From: Desulfomicrobium baculatum DSM 4028
GTDB taxonomy: Bacteria; Desulfobacterota; Desulfovibrionia; Desulfovibrionales; Desulfomicrobiaceae
DNA: 64,000 nucleotides
Direction of reading: 5' to 3'
NCBI RefSeq assembly: GCF_000023225.1
Contig: NC_013173.1
Coordinates: forward strand, 1,924,501 to 1,988,500
In this document: piece by piece, positions 25,587 to 34,157 of the stretch
How the letters are laid out: each line of letters opens with the position of its first letter
Position numbering within the stretch: the stretch's first letter is position 1
Notes under the pieces: generated by a model
Database searches by the model: none
The model's input: only the letters and a program-made list of their open reading frames with translations
Told to the model about the DNA's origin: nothing
Program-made: the position numbers and the translations under genes

Positions 25587-26368
25587 GCACTCCAATGATC
25601 GAGATTTTAGACCTGAGCACTGGCTACAAAGGGCTGCCGGTGCTTCGCGGCATCTCCCTGACTGTCCGCGAGGGCGAATTCACGGGCATCCTTGGCCCCA
25701 ACGGCAGCGGCAAGACGACCCTCATCCGCGCTCTGTCCGGAGTCCTGCCGTGCGCCTCGGGCAGCATCCGCATCGCGGGCCATGACATCAAGGCGCTGCC
25801 GGCCAAGGCCCGGGCCCGGCAGTGCGCCACCGTGGCCCAGAAAAACCCCGGCCTGTCCGCAGTGCGCGCCCAGTCGCTGGTGCTCATGGGCCGTTACCCG
25901 TATGTCTCCTTTCTGGGCGGCTATTCCCGGCATGACCATCTGCGCGCGCGGGAAGCCATGCAGGAGACGAGTTGCCTGCACCTGGGGCAGCGCAGCACCG
26001 AGGCCCTCTCCGGCGGCGAATTGCAACGGGTCATCACTGCCAAGGCCCTGGCCCAGGACACCAGGCTGCTGCTGCTGGACGAGGCTGCGTCCAACCTCGA
26101 CGTGGCCCGGACCATGGATCTCTACGAACTGCTCAAGGCCAAAAATGCCGCAGGCCTGACGATTCTGACCGTGGCCCACGACCTGAACCTGGCCGCTCTC
26201 TATTGCCAGCGCCTTGTCTTTCTGAAAAACGGTTCCGTCGCGGCCGATGGCCCGACCCGCGAAATTTTTACGGCCCAAACCTTGAGCGAGATTTATGAAA
26301 CACCCCTTGCCGTGGCTGCGCATCCCCTCACCGGGGCTCCCCAGGCTTATCTGGTACCTCGTGCTTAA
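25583..26368 (+). CDS. ABC transporter ATP-binding protein, BtuD/FecE type
   Basis: 261 residues with Walker A GPNGSGKTT (38-46), a Q-loop segment (VAQKNPG), signature LSGGELQR (about 141-148), Walker B LLLLDEA (about 162-168) and the H-loop VAHDLN (about 194). It powers the FecCD-type permease encoded immediately upstream (ATGA overlap). The following binding-protein gene starts inside its 3' end with a 74-bp overlap. That overlap is long, but both frames are coherent, so it looks real rather than a sequencing error. Confidence 0.92.
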   Translation: MSTPMIEILDLSTGYKGLPVLRGISLTVREGEFTGILGPNGSGKTTLIRALSGVLPCASGSIRIAGHDIKALPAKARARQCATVAQKNPGLSAVRAQSLVLMGRYPYVSFLGGYSRHDHLRAREAMQETSCLHLGQRSTEALSGGELQRVITAKALAQDTRLLLLDEAASNLDVARTMDLYELLKAKNAAGLTILTVAHDLNLAALYCQRLVFLKNGSVAADGPTREIFTAQTLSEIYETPLAVAAHPLTGAPQAYLVPRA

Positions 26369-27230
26369 CCTTTTCCTGCTCCAGATTCCTGCAAGCGCCC
26401 TGGCCGCAATCTTTGTCACCGACGATCAGGGGCGTCAGATCAGTCTGGATGCGCCCGCGACCCGGATCATCGCCCTTTACGGTGCTTTCAACGAGATCCT
26501 GGCCGACCTTGGACGCGAAGACCTGCTCATCGCCCGCACGGCCACCGACGACCTGCCTGCGTCCATCAAAGCCAAACCGTCCATCGGCACCCACCTGCGC
26601 CCCAATGCGGAGCTGATCCTGGGTCTTGCGCCGGATCTGGTCATCCAGCTCGGGGGACGGGGCGAGGCCATGGAGCCGGTGCGCTTTCTGGAAAAACGGG
26701 GCCTGAACGTCGCGGTCTTTGATCTTGAAAATTTCGAGCAGCTTTTTTCAGTCATGGAACGTCTGGGCACGCTGACCGCAAGCACGGATCAGGCCGCCAA
26801 GCGCATTGCCTTCATGCGCTCGGAACTTGCGCGTATCGAGGCCGCAAACACTGCCCCGCGCCCCCGAATCTTCTTCGAGGCGCGCTACCCCACGCTTCTG
26901 GCGGCCGGACAGGGTTCCATGGCTTCGGAAATACTCTACAGGGCCGGCGGGGAAAACTGCGTCGCCGCTCCGGACAAGCTTGTGCGCCTGGGCGAAGAGG
27001 AGCTCTTGCGCCTTGATCCCGACATCTACCTTGTCCAGGAGGGGCCCATGAACCCCCGCCCCGTGCCCATGGCCGAGCGCCATCTCTTTCGCACCCTCGC
27101 CTGCGTGAAATCCGGCCAGGTCCATACCGTGGACCAGAAGGTCTTTTCACGGCCCGGTCCACGCAGCCTGGAGGCCGTGCGCCAACTTGCAACCATCATA
27201 TCAAACTGGAAAAAGGAGGTCCGACCATGA
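26295..27230 (+). CDS. periplasmic binding protein of the FecB/BtuF family
   Basis: 311 residues. An N-terminal signal (LIWYLVLNLFLLQIPASALA) is followed by the class III binding-protein fold: FVTDDQGRQISLDAPATRIIALYGAFNEILADLG near the start (shown discontinuously conserved), LILGLAPDLVIQLGG (about 99-113) and FFEARYPTLLAAGQGS. It would deliver its ligand to the permease and ATPase encoded just upstream. Its ATG (26295) lies 74 bp inside the ATPase gene; its TGA overlaps the ATG of cbiL. Ligand inferred only from the riboswitch and neighbours. Confidence 0.88.
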   Translation: MKHPLPWLRIPSPGLPRLIWYLVLNLFLLQIPASALAAIFVTDDQGRQISLDAPATRIIALYGAFNEILADLGREDLLIARTATDDLPASIKAKPSIGTHLRPNAELILGLAPDLVIQLGGRGEAMEPVRFLEKRGLNVAVFDLENFEQLFSVMERLGTLTASTDQAAKRIAFMRSELARIEAANTAPRPRIFFEARYPTLLAAGQGSMASEILYRAGGENCVAAPDKLVRLGEEELLRLDPDIYLVQEGPMNPRPVPMAERHLFRTLACVKSGQVHTVDQKVFSRPGPRSLEAVRQLATIISNWKKEVRP

Positions 27231-27937
27231 GCGGCCATCTCTACGGCATCGGCGTTGGACCAGGAGACCCAGAACTCTTGACCATCAAGGCGGCGAAAGT
27301 GCTTGGCCGGGTGGACCTCATCCTGGCGGCGTCCTCGACCAAGAACGACGACTCCCTGGCCCTTGACATCGCGCGCCCCCATGTGAAGCCGGACGCGCGC
27401 ATCATCCGGCTGGGCTTTCCCATGAGCCGCAACGAGGGCACCCTGCAGACGGCCTGGGAGGAAAACGCCCGCTTGGTCCTCAAAGAGCTTGAAGCGGGGC
27501 ACGATGCGGCCTTTATAACACTGGGCGATCCCCTGCTCTATTCGACCTTCGCCTACCTCTTGCGCACCCTGCGCACCCTGGCCCCGGAGCAGGAGGTGAC
27601 GGTCATCCCCGGCATCACCTCTTTCCAGGCCGTGGCCGCGGCCACGCAGACCGTGCTGGCCGAGAGCGCCCAGAACCTGCTCATCCTGCCCGGCATCCGC
27701 GAAGCCGGGGAGCTGCGCAAGAGCCTGGAGGGCGCGGACAACGCCGTCATCCTCAAGGCCTACACCAATTTTTCCGCCATTCGCGAGGAACTGCGTACTT
27801 TTCCGACCCCGACCCATTGCGTTTTCGCGTCAAGAATGGGCATGAAGGAAGAGTTCATCACGCGCAGCCTGGACGAGGCGCCGGACAACCCGACGTATCT
27901 CTCGCTCATGCTGCTGACCAAAAACGAATCACTTTGA
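27227..27937 (+). CDS. cbiL: precorrin-2 / cobalt-factor II C20-methyltransferase
   Basis: 236 residues of the SUMT-like tetrapyrrole methylase superfamily, with GIGVGPGDPELLTIKAAKVL near the N-terminus, a central FITLGDPLLYST and VIPGITSFQAVAAA. In the anaerobic route it methylates cobalt-factor II at C20 using S-adenosylmethionine. Because the organism uses a CbiK chelatase, the cobalt-containing substrate is more likely than metal-free precorrin-2. The ATG overlaps the stop of the binding-protein gene (ATGA). Confidence 0.9.
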   Translation: MSGHLYGIGVGPGDPELLTIKAAKVLGRVDLILAASSTKNDDSLALDIARPHVKPDARIIRLGFPMSRNEGTLQTAWEENARLVLKELEAGHDAAFITLGDPLLYSTFAYLLRTLRTLAPEQEVTVIPGITSFQAVAAATQTVLAESAQNLLILPGIREAGELRKSLEGADNAVILKAYTNFSAIREELRTFPTPTHCVFASRMGMKEEFITRSLDEAPDNPTYLSLMLLTKNESL

Positions 27938-27952
27938 ACCAAGGATACGCGT

Positions 27953-29305
27953 ATGCCCAAAGCCATCGTCATTGCCGGCACCTCCAGCGGGTGCGGAAAG
28001 ACCTCCGTCACTCTCGGCCTGATGAAAGCCTTCGCCCGCAAGGGCCTGGTGGTGCAGGGCTTCAAGTCCGGGCCTGATTTCATCGATCCCGGCCTGCACC
28101 GCATGGCCTCCGGCCTGCCCAGCCACAACCTCGACGGCTGGATGCTTTCCGCCGACGAAATCCATCGCATCTTCCGCCGCAACCACGAGGGCTGCGACAT
28201 TTCCATCATCGAGGGGGCCATGGGCCTCTTCGACGGCATCGGGGCCGTGAGCGAAGAAGGCTCGGCCGCGCAGCTGGCCAAGATTCTGGGCGTGCCGGTC
28301 ATGCTGGTGGTCAACGCGCGCGGCATGGCCCGCTCGGCGGCGGCGCTGGTCAAAGGCTACGGCGAATTCGACCCGGACCTGCGCCTGGACTCCGTGCTCT
28401 TCAACATGACCGGCAGCCCCACCCACGGGCAGATCCTGGCCCAGGCCATGGAAGGCCGGGACATAAAGGTCCTGGGCAGCCTGCCGCGCCAGGCCGACCT
28501 GCCCCTGCCCTCAAGGCACCTCGGGCTGGTCACCGCCGACGATTTGGACCGCCGCGAGGAGCGTCTGAACGCCCTGGCCGACTGGGTCGAGGCCTCCATC
28601 GACCTGGACGCCCTGCTGGACGCCTTGCCGGAATACTCCCTGCCATCGCTCAGCGACGGCGGGGTCAAGATGCCGGAAATCCGCATCGGATACGCCCGTG
28701 ACCGCGCCTTTTGCTTCTACTACGAAGAAAACCTGCGCATGCTGCGTCAGGCCGGGGCCGAACTGGTGCCCTTCTCCCCCTTGCACGATACAAACCTGCC
28801 CCCGGCCCTGAAAGGCCTGTATCTGGGAGGCGGGTACCCGGAACTGCACGCGGCGGAACTGGCCGCCAACACGGCTATGCTCGGCAAAATCCGCGACTTC
28901 TGCCAAAGCGGCAAGCCGGTCTACGCCGAATGCGGCGGCTTCATGTATCTGATGCGCTCCTTGCGCACGCGCGCAGGACAGGAACACGCCATGGCCGGAG
29001 TGTTCGATTTCACCTGCGCCATGGAAGGCCGCCATCAGGCCCTGGGATACCGCGAAGTGAAACTCGTCGCCCCCTCCCCCCTGGGCGCTCCCGGCGCACA
29101 GGCCAGAGGGCATGAATTCCATTATTCAAAAATGACCGGCAGCGACCCGGCCGCCGCCCAGGTCTACGACGTCCATGACCGCTGCGGAAAAACGAATGCC
29201 GGAGGCGGCTACCTGAAAGGCAACTGCCTTGGATCGTACGTGCACCTGCATTTCGGCTCCAATCCGCACATGGCCGCCCATTTCGCCGGAGTCTGCGGGG
29301 CATGA
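27953..29305 (+). CDS. cbiA: cobyrinate a,c-diamide synthase
   Basis: 450 residues. The N-terminal P-loop dethiobiotin-synthase-like domain has GTSSGCGKTSVTLGLM (about 8-23); the C-terminal class I glutamine amidotransferase-like domain has YLGGGYPELHA and the nucleophile Cys in YAECGGFMYL (about 328). The enzyme amidates the a and c side chains of cobyrinate with ATP and glutamine. It lies 15 bp after cbiL and overlaps cbiD by ATGA. Confidence 0.93.
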   Translation: MPKAIVIAGTSSGCGKTSVTLGLMKAFARKGLVVQGFKSGPDFIDPGLHRMASGLPSHNLDGWMLSADEIHRIFRRNHEGCDISIIEGAMGLFDGIGAVSEEGSAAQLAKILGVPVMLVVNARGMARSAAALVKGYGEFDPDLRLDSVLFNMTGSPTHGQILAQAMEGRDIKVLGSLPRQADLPLPSRHLGLVTADDLDRREERLNALADWVEASIDLDALLDALPEYSLPSLSDGGVKMPEIRIGYARDRAFCFYYEENLRMLRQAGAELVPFSPLHDTNLPPALKGLYLGGGYPELHAAELAANTAMLGKIRDFCQSGKPVYAECGGFMYLMRSLRTRAGQEHAMAGVFDFTCAMEGRHQALGYREVKLVAPSPLGAPGAQARGHEFHYSKMTGSDPAAAQVYDVHDRCGKTNAGGGYLKGNCLGSYVHLHFGSNPHMAAHFAGVCGA

Positions 29306-30390
29306 CCCTGCGTCATGGCTTCACCACGGGCACGGCGGCCGCCGCCGCCGCCAAGGCCGCGACGCTGCGCCTGCTCACGGGCCGCGCCCAGGACAGCGTG
29401 GAAGTGCCGCTGCCCGTGGGCCAGCGCATGACCATCACCATCCTTGAAAGCCGGGTCGACGGGGAAGGCATCATGGCCGCCGTGGTCAAGGACGGCGGCG
29501 ACGACCCGGACGTGACCCACCGCGCCGTGATTCGGGCGCGGGTGCGGCGCGGCGTAGGGGATGGCGTCGTTTTGCGCGGCGGGGCAGGCGTTGGCGTCGT
29601 GACCAGGCCGGGCCTGCCCGTTCCCGTCGGCATGCCCGCCATCAATCCCGTGCCCCGCCAGCAGATCACCCTGGCCGTGACCGAGGCCATGGCCGCTGCC
29701 TGCGGCATGAACGAAAAAGTGAGTCTGGAAGTGGAAATCAGCGTGGATCGCGGGGAAGAACTGGCCCAAAAAACCTTCAATCCGCGCCTGGGCATCATCG
29801 GCGGTATCTCCATTCTCGGCACCCGGGGCACGGTCAAGCCCTTCAGCAACGCGGCCTACCAGGCCACAATTCGCCAGTGTCTGGATGTCATGCAGGCCTG
29901 CGGAGCGCGCACCCCCTGTCTGACCACGGGCGGACGCAGCGAACGCTTCCTGCGTCAGGCCCGCCCCCGGACGCCGGAAACCGCGTGCGTGCAGGTGGCC
30001 GATTTTTTTGCCTACAGCATGAAGGAAGTCGGGCGGCGCGGCTTTGATTCCGTGCTCTGGGGCGTCTTTTTCGGCAAGCTGGTCAAGCAGGCCCAGGGAC
30101 ACCGCTACACCCACGCCCGCAGCGCGGAGCTTGACCTGACCATCCTCGCGGGCTGGTGCGCGGATTGCGGCTTCGACCGCCACGTCTGCCAGAAGGTCGC
30201 CGGCGGCAACACGGCCATGCAGGCCCTGGAGCTTCTGGCTCCCCTGCCGCAAAGCGCAACCCTCTTCGCCCTGCTCACGGACAAGGCTGCGGCCGCAGCC
30301 CGCCTCTTTTGCGGGCGAGAGGTGGGCGTTGACTACATGCTTTTCGATTTTTCCGGCCAGATTCTGCACCAAACCTCGGAGGCCGCATGA
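29302..30390 (+). CDS. cbiD: cobalt-precorrin-5B C1-methyltransferase
   Basis: 362 residues with the family hallmark RHGFTTGTAAAAAAKAA at the N-terminus, GIGVVTRPGLP-like central motif (GVGVVTRPGLPVPVG) and KVAGGNTAMQALELL near the end. CbiD methylates C1 in the anaerobic ring-contraction route. It overlaps both cbiA and the cbiET gene by ATGA. Confidence 0.93.
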   Translation: MTLRHGFTTGTAAAAAAKAATLRLLTGRAQDSVEVPLPVGQRMTITILESRVDGEGIMAAVVKDGGDDPDVTHRAVIRARVRRGVGDGVVLRGGAGVGVVTRPGLPVPVGMPAINPVPRQQITLAVTEAMAAACGMNEKVSLEVEISVDRGEELAQKTFNPRLGIIGGISILGTRGTVKPFSNAAYQATIRQCLDVMQACGARTPCLTTGGRSERFLRQARPRTPETACVQVADFFAYSMKEVGRRGFDSVLWGVFFGKLVKQAQGHRYTHARSAELDLTILAGWCADCGFDRHVCQKVAGGNTAMQALELLAPLPQSATLFALLTDKAAAAARLFCGREVGVDYMLFDFSGQILHQTSEAA

Positions 30391-31598
30391 TTCATGTTCT
30401 GGGGCTTGGACTGTGCCCGGCCCATCGTTCCCCGGAGACCCTGGACCTCATCCGCTCGGCGGATCTGGTGGCCGGCGGAAGACGGCTCCTCGACGAACTG
30501 GGCATCGAAGAGAGCAGACGCCTGCCCCTTGGGGCCCTGGAGGAATTCGCGGCCCGCATCCAAAGCCGCGCAGAGGACGGCATCGTCTGTGTCCTGGCCG
30601 ACGGCGATCCCCTACTCTACGGTATCGGAGCGAGTCTGCTGCGCTTCTTCGCCCCGCGCGAACTGACCTTTCACCCCAATGTCTCGGCCCTGCAGACCGC
30701 CTGCGCCCGTTTCGGCCTGCCCTGGCACGAGTGCCGCGCCTTGTCCCTGCATGGCCGCGACGATCAGACCCCGCTCTTCGCCGCCCTGACCCACGGCAGC
30801 CTGGCGGCCCTGTACACGGACCACCTCCACAGCCCGGACGCCATAGCCCGGCTGTTGCTTGAGCGCGGCGTGACGGGCTGGCGCATGCACGTGGCCGAGG
30901 CCCTTGGAGGCCCGGAAGAACAGTTGACCACAGTCACTCTGCCGGAGGCCGCGCAGCGCTCGTGGCACACGCTGAACATCATTCTCCTGGAACGCACACA
31001 GGCCCCAACGCTTACGCTGGAACTGGGCCTGGACGAAAACGCCCTGGCCCACGCAGGTGCCCTGATGACAAAGCAGCCGGTCCGGGCTTTCGCCCTTTCC
31101 CTCCTGCGCCTGCCTCCGGACGCGACCCTGTGGGATCTGGGTGCTGGCAGCGGCGCCGTCAGTCTGGAAGCCGCGCGGCTCCTCGACAAGGGGCGGGTGG
31201 TGGCAGTGGAACGCCAGGCCGAGCGCGTGCGCCACATCAAGACAAATGTGGAACGCACCGGAGCGTGGTTAGTGAAGGCGGTGCATGCTTCGCTGGAGTA
31301 TTTTTTGGAGGATGGGAAGTATGCCCCCCCCACCCACATCTTCCTCGGCGGCGGGGCCTCTGAGCCTGTCCTTTCCCGGTGCGCCGCCCTGCTTGCCCCC
31401 GGCGGGCGGCTGGTGGTGGCGGCCGTGCTCCTGTCCACCCTGGAAACGGCCCGCGCAGTCTTCAGCCGACTGGGCTGGCCGTTAACCGTGCATCAGCTCA
31501 TGCACCACGCAAGCGCGCCTCTGGGCGGCGATGTGCGGCTGGTGCCTTCCAATCCCGTTTTTCTTCTGGAAACCCAAAAACCTTCAAGCGACACATGA
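30387..31598 (+). CDS. cobL: precorrin-6Y C5,15-methyltransferase/decarboxylase (CbiE-CbiT fusion)
   Basis: 403 residues joining CbiE (about 1-200, tetrapyrrole methylase fold: GLGLCPAHRSPETLDLI, VLADGDPLLYG) to CbiT (about 215-403, Rossmann methyltransferase with LWDLGAGSGAVSLEAARL near 249 and IFLGGGASEPVL). The two activities methylate C5 and C15 and decarboxylate the C12 acetate. A fused CbiET is called CobL in the aerobic nomenclature. The stop overlaps the ATG of the next gene. Confidence 0.92.
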   Translation: MIHVLGLGLCPAHRSPETLDLIRSADLVAGGRRLLDELGIEESRRLPLGALEEFAARIQSRAEDGIVCVLADGDPLLYGIGASLLRFFAPRELTFHPNVSALQTACARFGLPWHECRALSLHGRDDQTPLFAALTHGSLAALYTDHLHSPDAIARLLLERGVTGWRMHVAEALGGPEEQLTTVTLPEAAQRSWHTLNIILLERTQAPTLTLELGLDENALAHAGALMTKQPVRAFALSLLRLPPDATLWDLGAGSGAVSLEAARLLDKGRVVAVERQAERVRHIKTNVERTGAWLVKAVHASLEYFLEDGKYAPPTHIFLGGGASEPVLSRCAALLAPGGRLVVAAVLLSTLETARAVFSRLGWPLTVHQLMHHASAPLGGDVRLVPSNPVFLLETQKPSSDT

Positions 31599-33391
31599 AT
31601 AATTCTTCGCAGGTGTATTTTATCGGCGCAGGCCCCGGCGATCCGGACCTGATCACGGTGCGCGGCCGGGACCTTGTGGCCCGGGCGGACCTGGTGCTGT
31701 ATGCCGGGTCCCTGGTGCCCGCCAAGGTGGTGGCTTGCGCCAGGCCGGATGCCGCGGTCGCCGATTCGGCGGGCATGAGCCTTGATGCGACCCACACCCT
31801 GATGCTGGAAACGGCGCGCAAGGGCGGACTGGTGGCGCGGGTGCACACCGGAGATCCGTCACTTTTCGGCTCCGTGCGCGAGCAGATCGCCCTCCTGGAG
31901 CGGGACGGCGTAAGCTGGGAAATAGTTCCCGGAGTGACCGCCGCCTTTGCCGCGGCGGCCCGGGCCGGGGTGTCCTTCACCGTGCCCGAGACCACCCAGA
32001 GCCTCATCATCACCCGGCTGCACGGCCGCACGCCGGTCCCGGAATCCGAGCGCCTGAGCTCCCTTGCGCGGCACGGCTCGTCCGTGGCCGTGTACCTCTC
32101 GGCGGACAAGGCCGGGGAGCTGGCCAGTGAATTGCGTCTGGCCGGATCGCCTGAAGACACGGTCATCGTCATCGGCCACAAGGTCGGTCACCCGGAGGAG
32201 AAAATCGTCCGCACCACCCTGGCGGAGCTGGAACAAAGCGTGCAGGCGGCCAACATCACCCGCCAGGCCGTGTTCCTGATCCTGCCCGGCGAGTCCGCGC
32301 CGCAGATTCAGTCCCGGCTCTACGCCGCCTCCTTCGGACACGGGTTTCGCGAGGCCGAGCGCCCGCAGACCTGGCCGCGCATGGCCGTCTACGCCATGAC
32401 ACGCCAGGGTCTTGGCCTGGCCGGACGCATCGCCGCCATGGCGCCGTCCGACCTGTTCGCCACCAGCCGTCTGGCCGAAGGCGAGGTGCGCGGCTTTGAA
32501 CGCATCGCCGACCAGGTCCGCGCCAATTTCCCCCTCTACCACGCCCATGTCTTTGTCGCCGCCACGGGCATCGTGGTGCGCAGCATCGCGCCCCTGCTGC
32601 ACTCCAAGACCACAGACCCGGCCGTGGTCGTCTGCGATCAGAACGGCGAGCATGTCGTAAGCCTTCTGTCCGGGCATCTCGGCGGGGCCAATGACCTGGC
32701 CCGGCGCATCGCCCTTCATATCGGCGGTCACCCCGTCATCACCACGGCCACGGACACGGCCGGCAAACCCGCCATCGACACCCTGGCCCAAAACCGGGAC
32801 TGCGTCATCGCCGACCCCTCCCGCCTTGCGGCGATCAACAGCGACCTGGCCGAAGGCGGACGCGTCACGGTGCACGACCCGGAAAATCGTCTGCGCCTGC
32901 GCGATGACACGGATTCGAATACTTCCTTTGAACTGGTCGATGATCCGCAAGCGCAGGTGCTGGTCAGCTGGAAAACGGTCACCACGGCAGGCCTGCTCCT
33001 GCACCCGCGCTGCCTCTGCGTCGGCATCGGGTGCCGCCGGGGCGCTTCGCGAGAGGAAATTCAGGCGGCCCTGGCACAGGTCATGGAACAGCACGATCTG
33101 GCATGCGGCAGTCTGGCCGCGCTGGCCAGCGTCGAACTAAAGAGGGATGAAGGCGGGCTGCTGGACGCGGCCAAAAAACTGGGACTGCCTCTGGAATTTT
33201 TCGCAGCTTCAGTCTTGAATGAAACGCACGTCCCCAACCCCTCGGAGCGGGTACGGGAAAAAATAGGAGCGGGAAGCGTATGCGAAGCAGCGAGCATGCA
33301 GGCGGCCTTGAAAATGAGCCCCAAGGCGCGGCTCATCGTGCCCAAGACGATAAACGGAAACGTGACGGTGGCCATATGCCTGGCCGGCTGA
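31595..33391 (+). CDS. CbiF-CbiG fusion: cobalt-precorrin-4 methyltransferase and cobalt-precorrin-5A hydrolase
   Basis: 598 residues. Residues 1 to about 250 are CbiF/CobM (YFIGAGPGDPDLITVRG, VHTGDPSLFGSVREQ, EIVPGVTAAFAAAA), which methylates C11. From about 262 to the end is CbiG (VYAMTRQGLGLAGRIA, FVAATGIVVRSIAPLL, LSGHLGGANDLARRIA, and a C-terminal domain with CVGIGCRRGASREEI), which opens the lactone during ring contraction. The reactions are adjacent steps, so fusion makes metabolic sense. ATG 31595 overlaps the previous stop (ATGA); longer readings run over CbiT. Confidence 0.92.
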   Translation: MNNSSQVYFIGAGPGDPDLITVRGRDLVARADLVLYAGSLVPAKVVACARPDAAVADSAGMSLDATHTLMLETARKGGLVARVHTGDPSLFGSVREQIALLERDGVSWEIVPGVTAAFAAAARAGVSFTVPETTQSLIITRLHGRTPVPESERLSSLARHGSSVAVYLSADKAGELASELRLAGSPEDTVIVIGHKVGHPEEKIVRTTLAELEQSVQAANITRQAVFLILPGESAPQIQSRLYAASFGHGFREAERPQTWPRMAVYAMTRQGLGLAGRIAAMAPSDLFATSRLAEGEVRGFERIADQVRANFPLYHAHVFVAATGIVVRSIAPLLHSKTTDPAVVVCDQNGEHVVSLLSGHLGGANDLARRIALHIGGHPVITTATDTAGKPAIDTLAQNRDCVIADPSRLAAINSDLAEGGRVTVHDPENRLRLRDDTDSNTSFELVDDPQAQVLVSWKTVTTAGLLLHPRCLCVGIGCRRGASREEIQAALAQVMEQHDLACGSLAALASVELKRDEGGLLDAAKKLGLPLEFFAASVLNETHVPNPSERVREKIGAGSVCEAASMQAALKMSPKARLIVPKTINGNVTVAICLAG

Positions 33392-34128
33392 GCGTGATCG
33401 GGCTCGGCCCCGGCAGCACGGCGCTGCTCGCCCCCATGGCCCTGTCCTGTCTGGCTCAGGCCGGAGCCGTGGTCGGATATGACCGTTATATGGAAATGGT
33501 TGATCCTGACCTGCTCCAAGGCAAAACTCTTTTTTCAAGTCCCATGAAAAAAGAAATGGAACGCACGGCCAAGGCCGTGGAATTCGCCCTGGCCGGACTG
33601 GACACGGTGGTGGTCTCCTCCGGGGACAGCGGCATCTACGGCATGGCAGGACTCGTCCTTGAATTCCTGGAACGCGAGGGACTCCTGGATACGGTCGATC
33701 TCGAGATCGTGCCGGGCATCCCGGCCCTGTGCGCGGCTGCGGCCCTGCTCGGCGCACCGCTCATGCACGACTTCGCGTCCATCTCCCTGTCCGACCTTTT
33801 GACCCCGCTGCCGACCATCATGAAGCGGATCCGCTGCGCGGTGGAGGGCGATTTCGTCATTGTCCTCTACAACCCCAAATCCCGCAAACGCGACTCCTAC
33901 CTGGGGCAGGCCCTGGCCATGGCCGCCGAACACCGGGGCCCGGACACCCCTGTCGGCTTCGTGCGCAACGCCTACCGCCCGGATCAGGACGTGCGCGTCG
34001 CGACCCTTGGCAGCTGCGACCCCGAGTGGGCCGACATGCTGACCACCGTGGTCATCGGCAACAGCGCGAGCCGCCTGGCGGGAAATAAAATTCTCACGCC
34101 GCGCGGTTATTTTGAAAAATACGGGTAG
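33376..34128 (+). CDS. cbiH: cobalt-precorrin-3 / precorrin-3B C17-methyltransferase
   Basis: 250 residues of the tetrapyrrole methylase superfamily: LSVIGLGPGSTALLAPMA at the start, VVSSGDSGIYGMAGLVLE, EIVPGIPALCAAAALLG and VLYNPKSRKRDSYL. It carries out C17 methylation and ring contraction in the anaerobic route. The ATG at 33376 lies 16 bp inside the preceding gene. It is the last gene of the operon; no strong terminator is seen in the 29 bp before the convergent glycosyltransferase gene. Confidence 0.9.
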   Translation: MPGRLSVIGLGPGSTALLAPMALSCLAQAGAVVGYDRYMEMVDPDLLQGKTLFSSPMKKEMERTAKAVEFALAGLDTVVVSSGDSGIYGMAGLVLEFLEREGLLDTVDLEIVPGIPALCAAAALLGAPLMHDFASISLSDLLTPLPTIMKRIRCAVEGDFVIVLYNPKSRKRDSYLGQALAMAAEHRGPDTPVGFVRNAYRPDQDVRVATLGSCDPEWADMLTTVVIGNSASRLAGNKILTPRGYFEKYG

Positions 34129-34157
34129 CGCGTCAGGAGTCCTTGCGAAAGGGCGGT

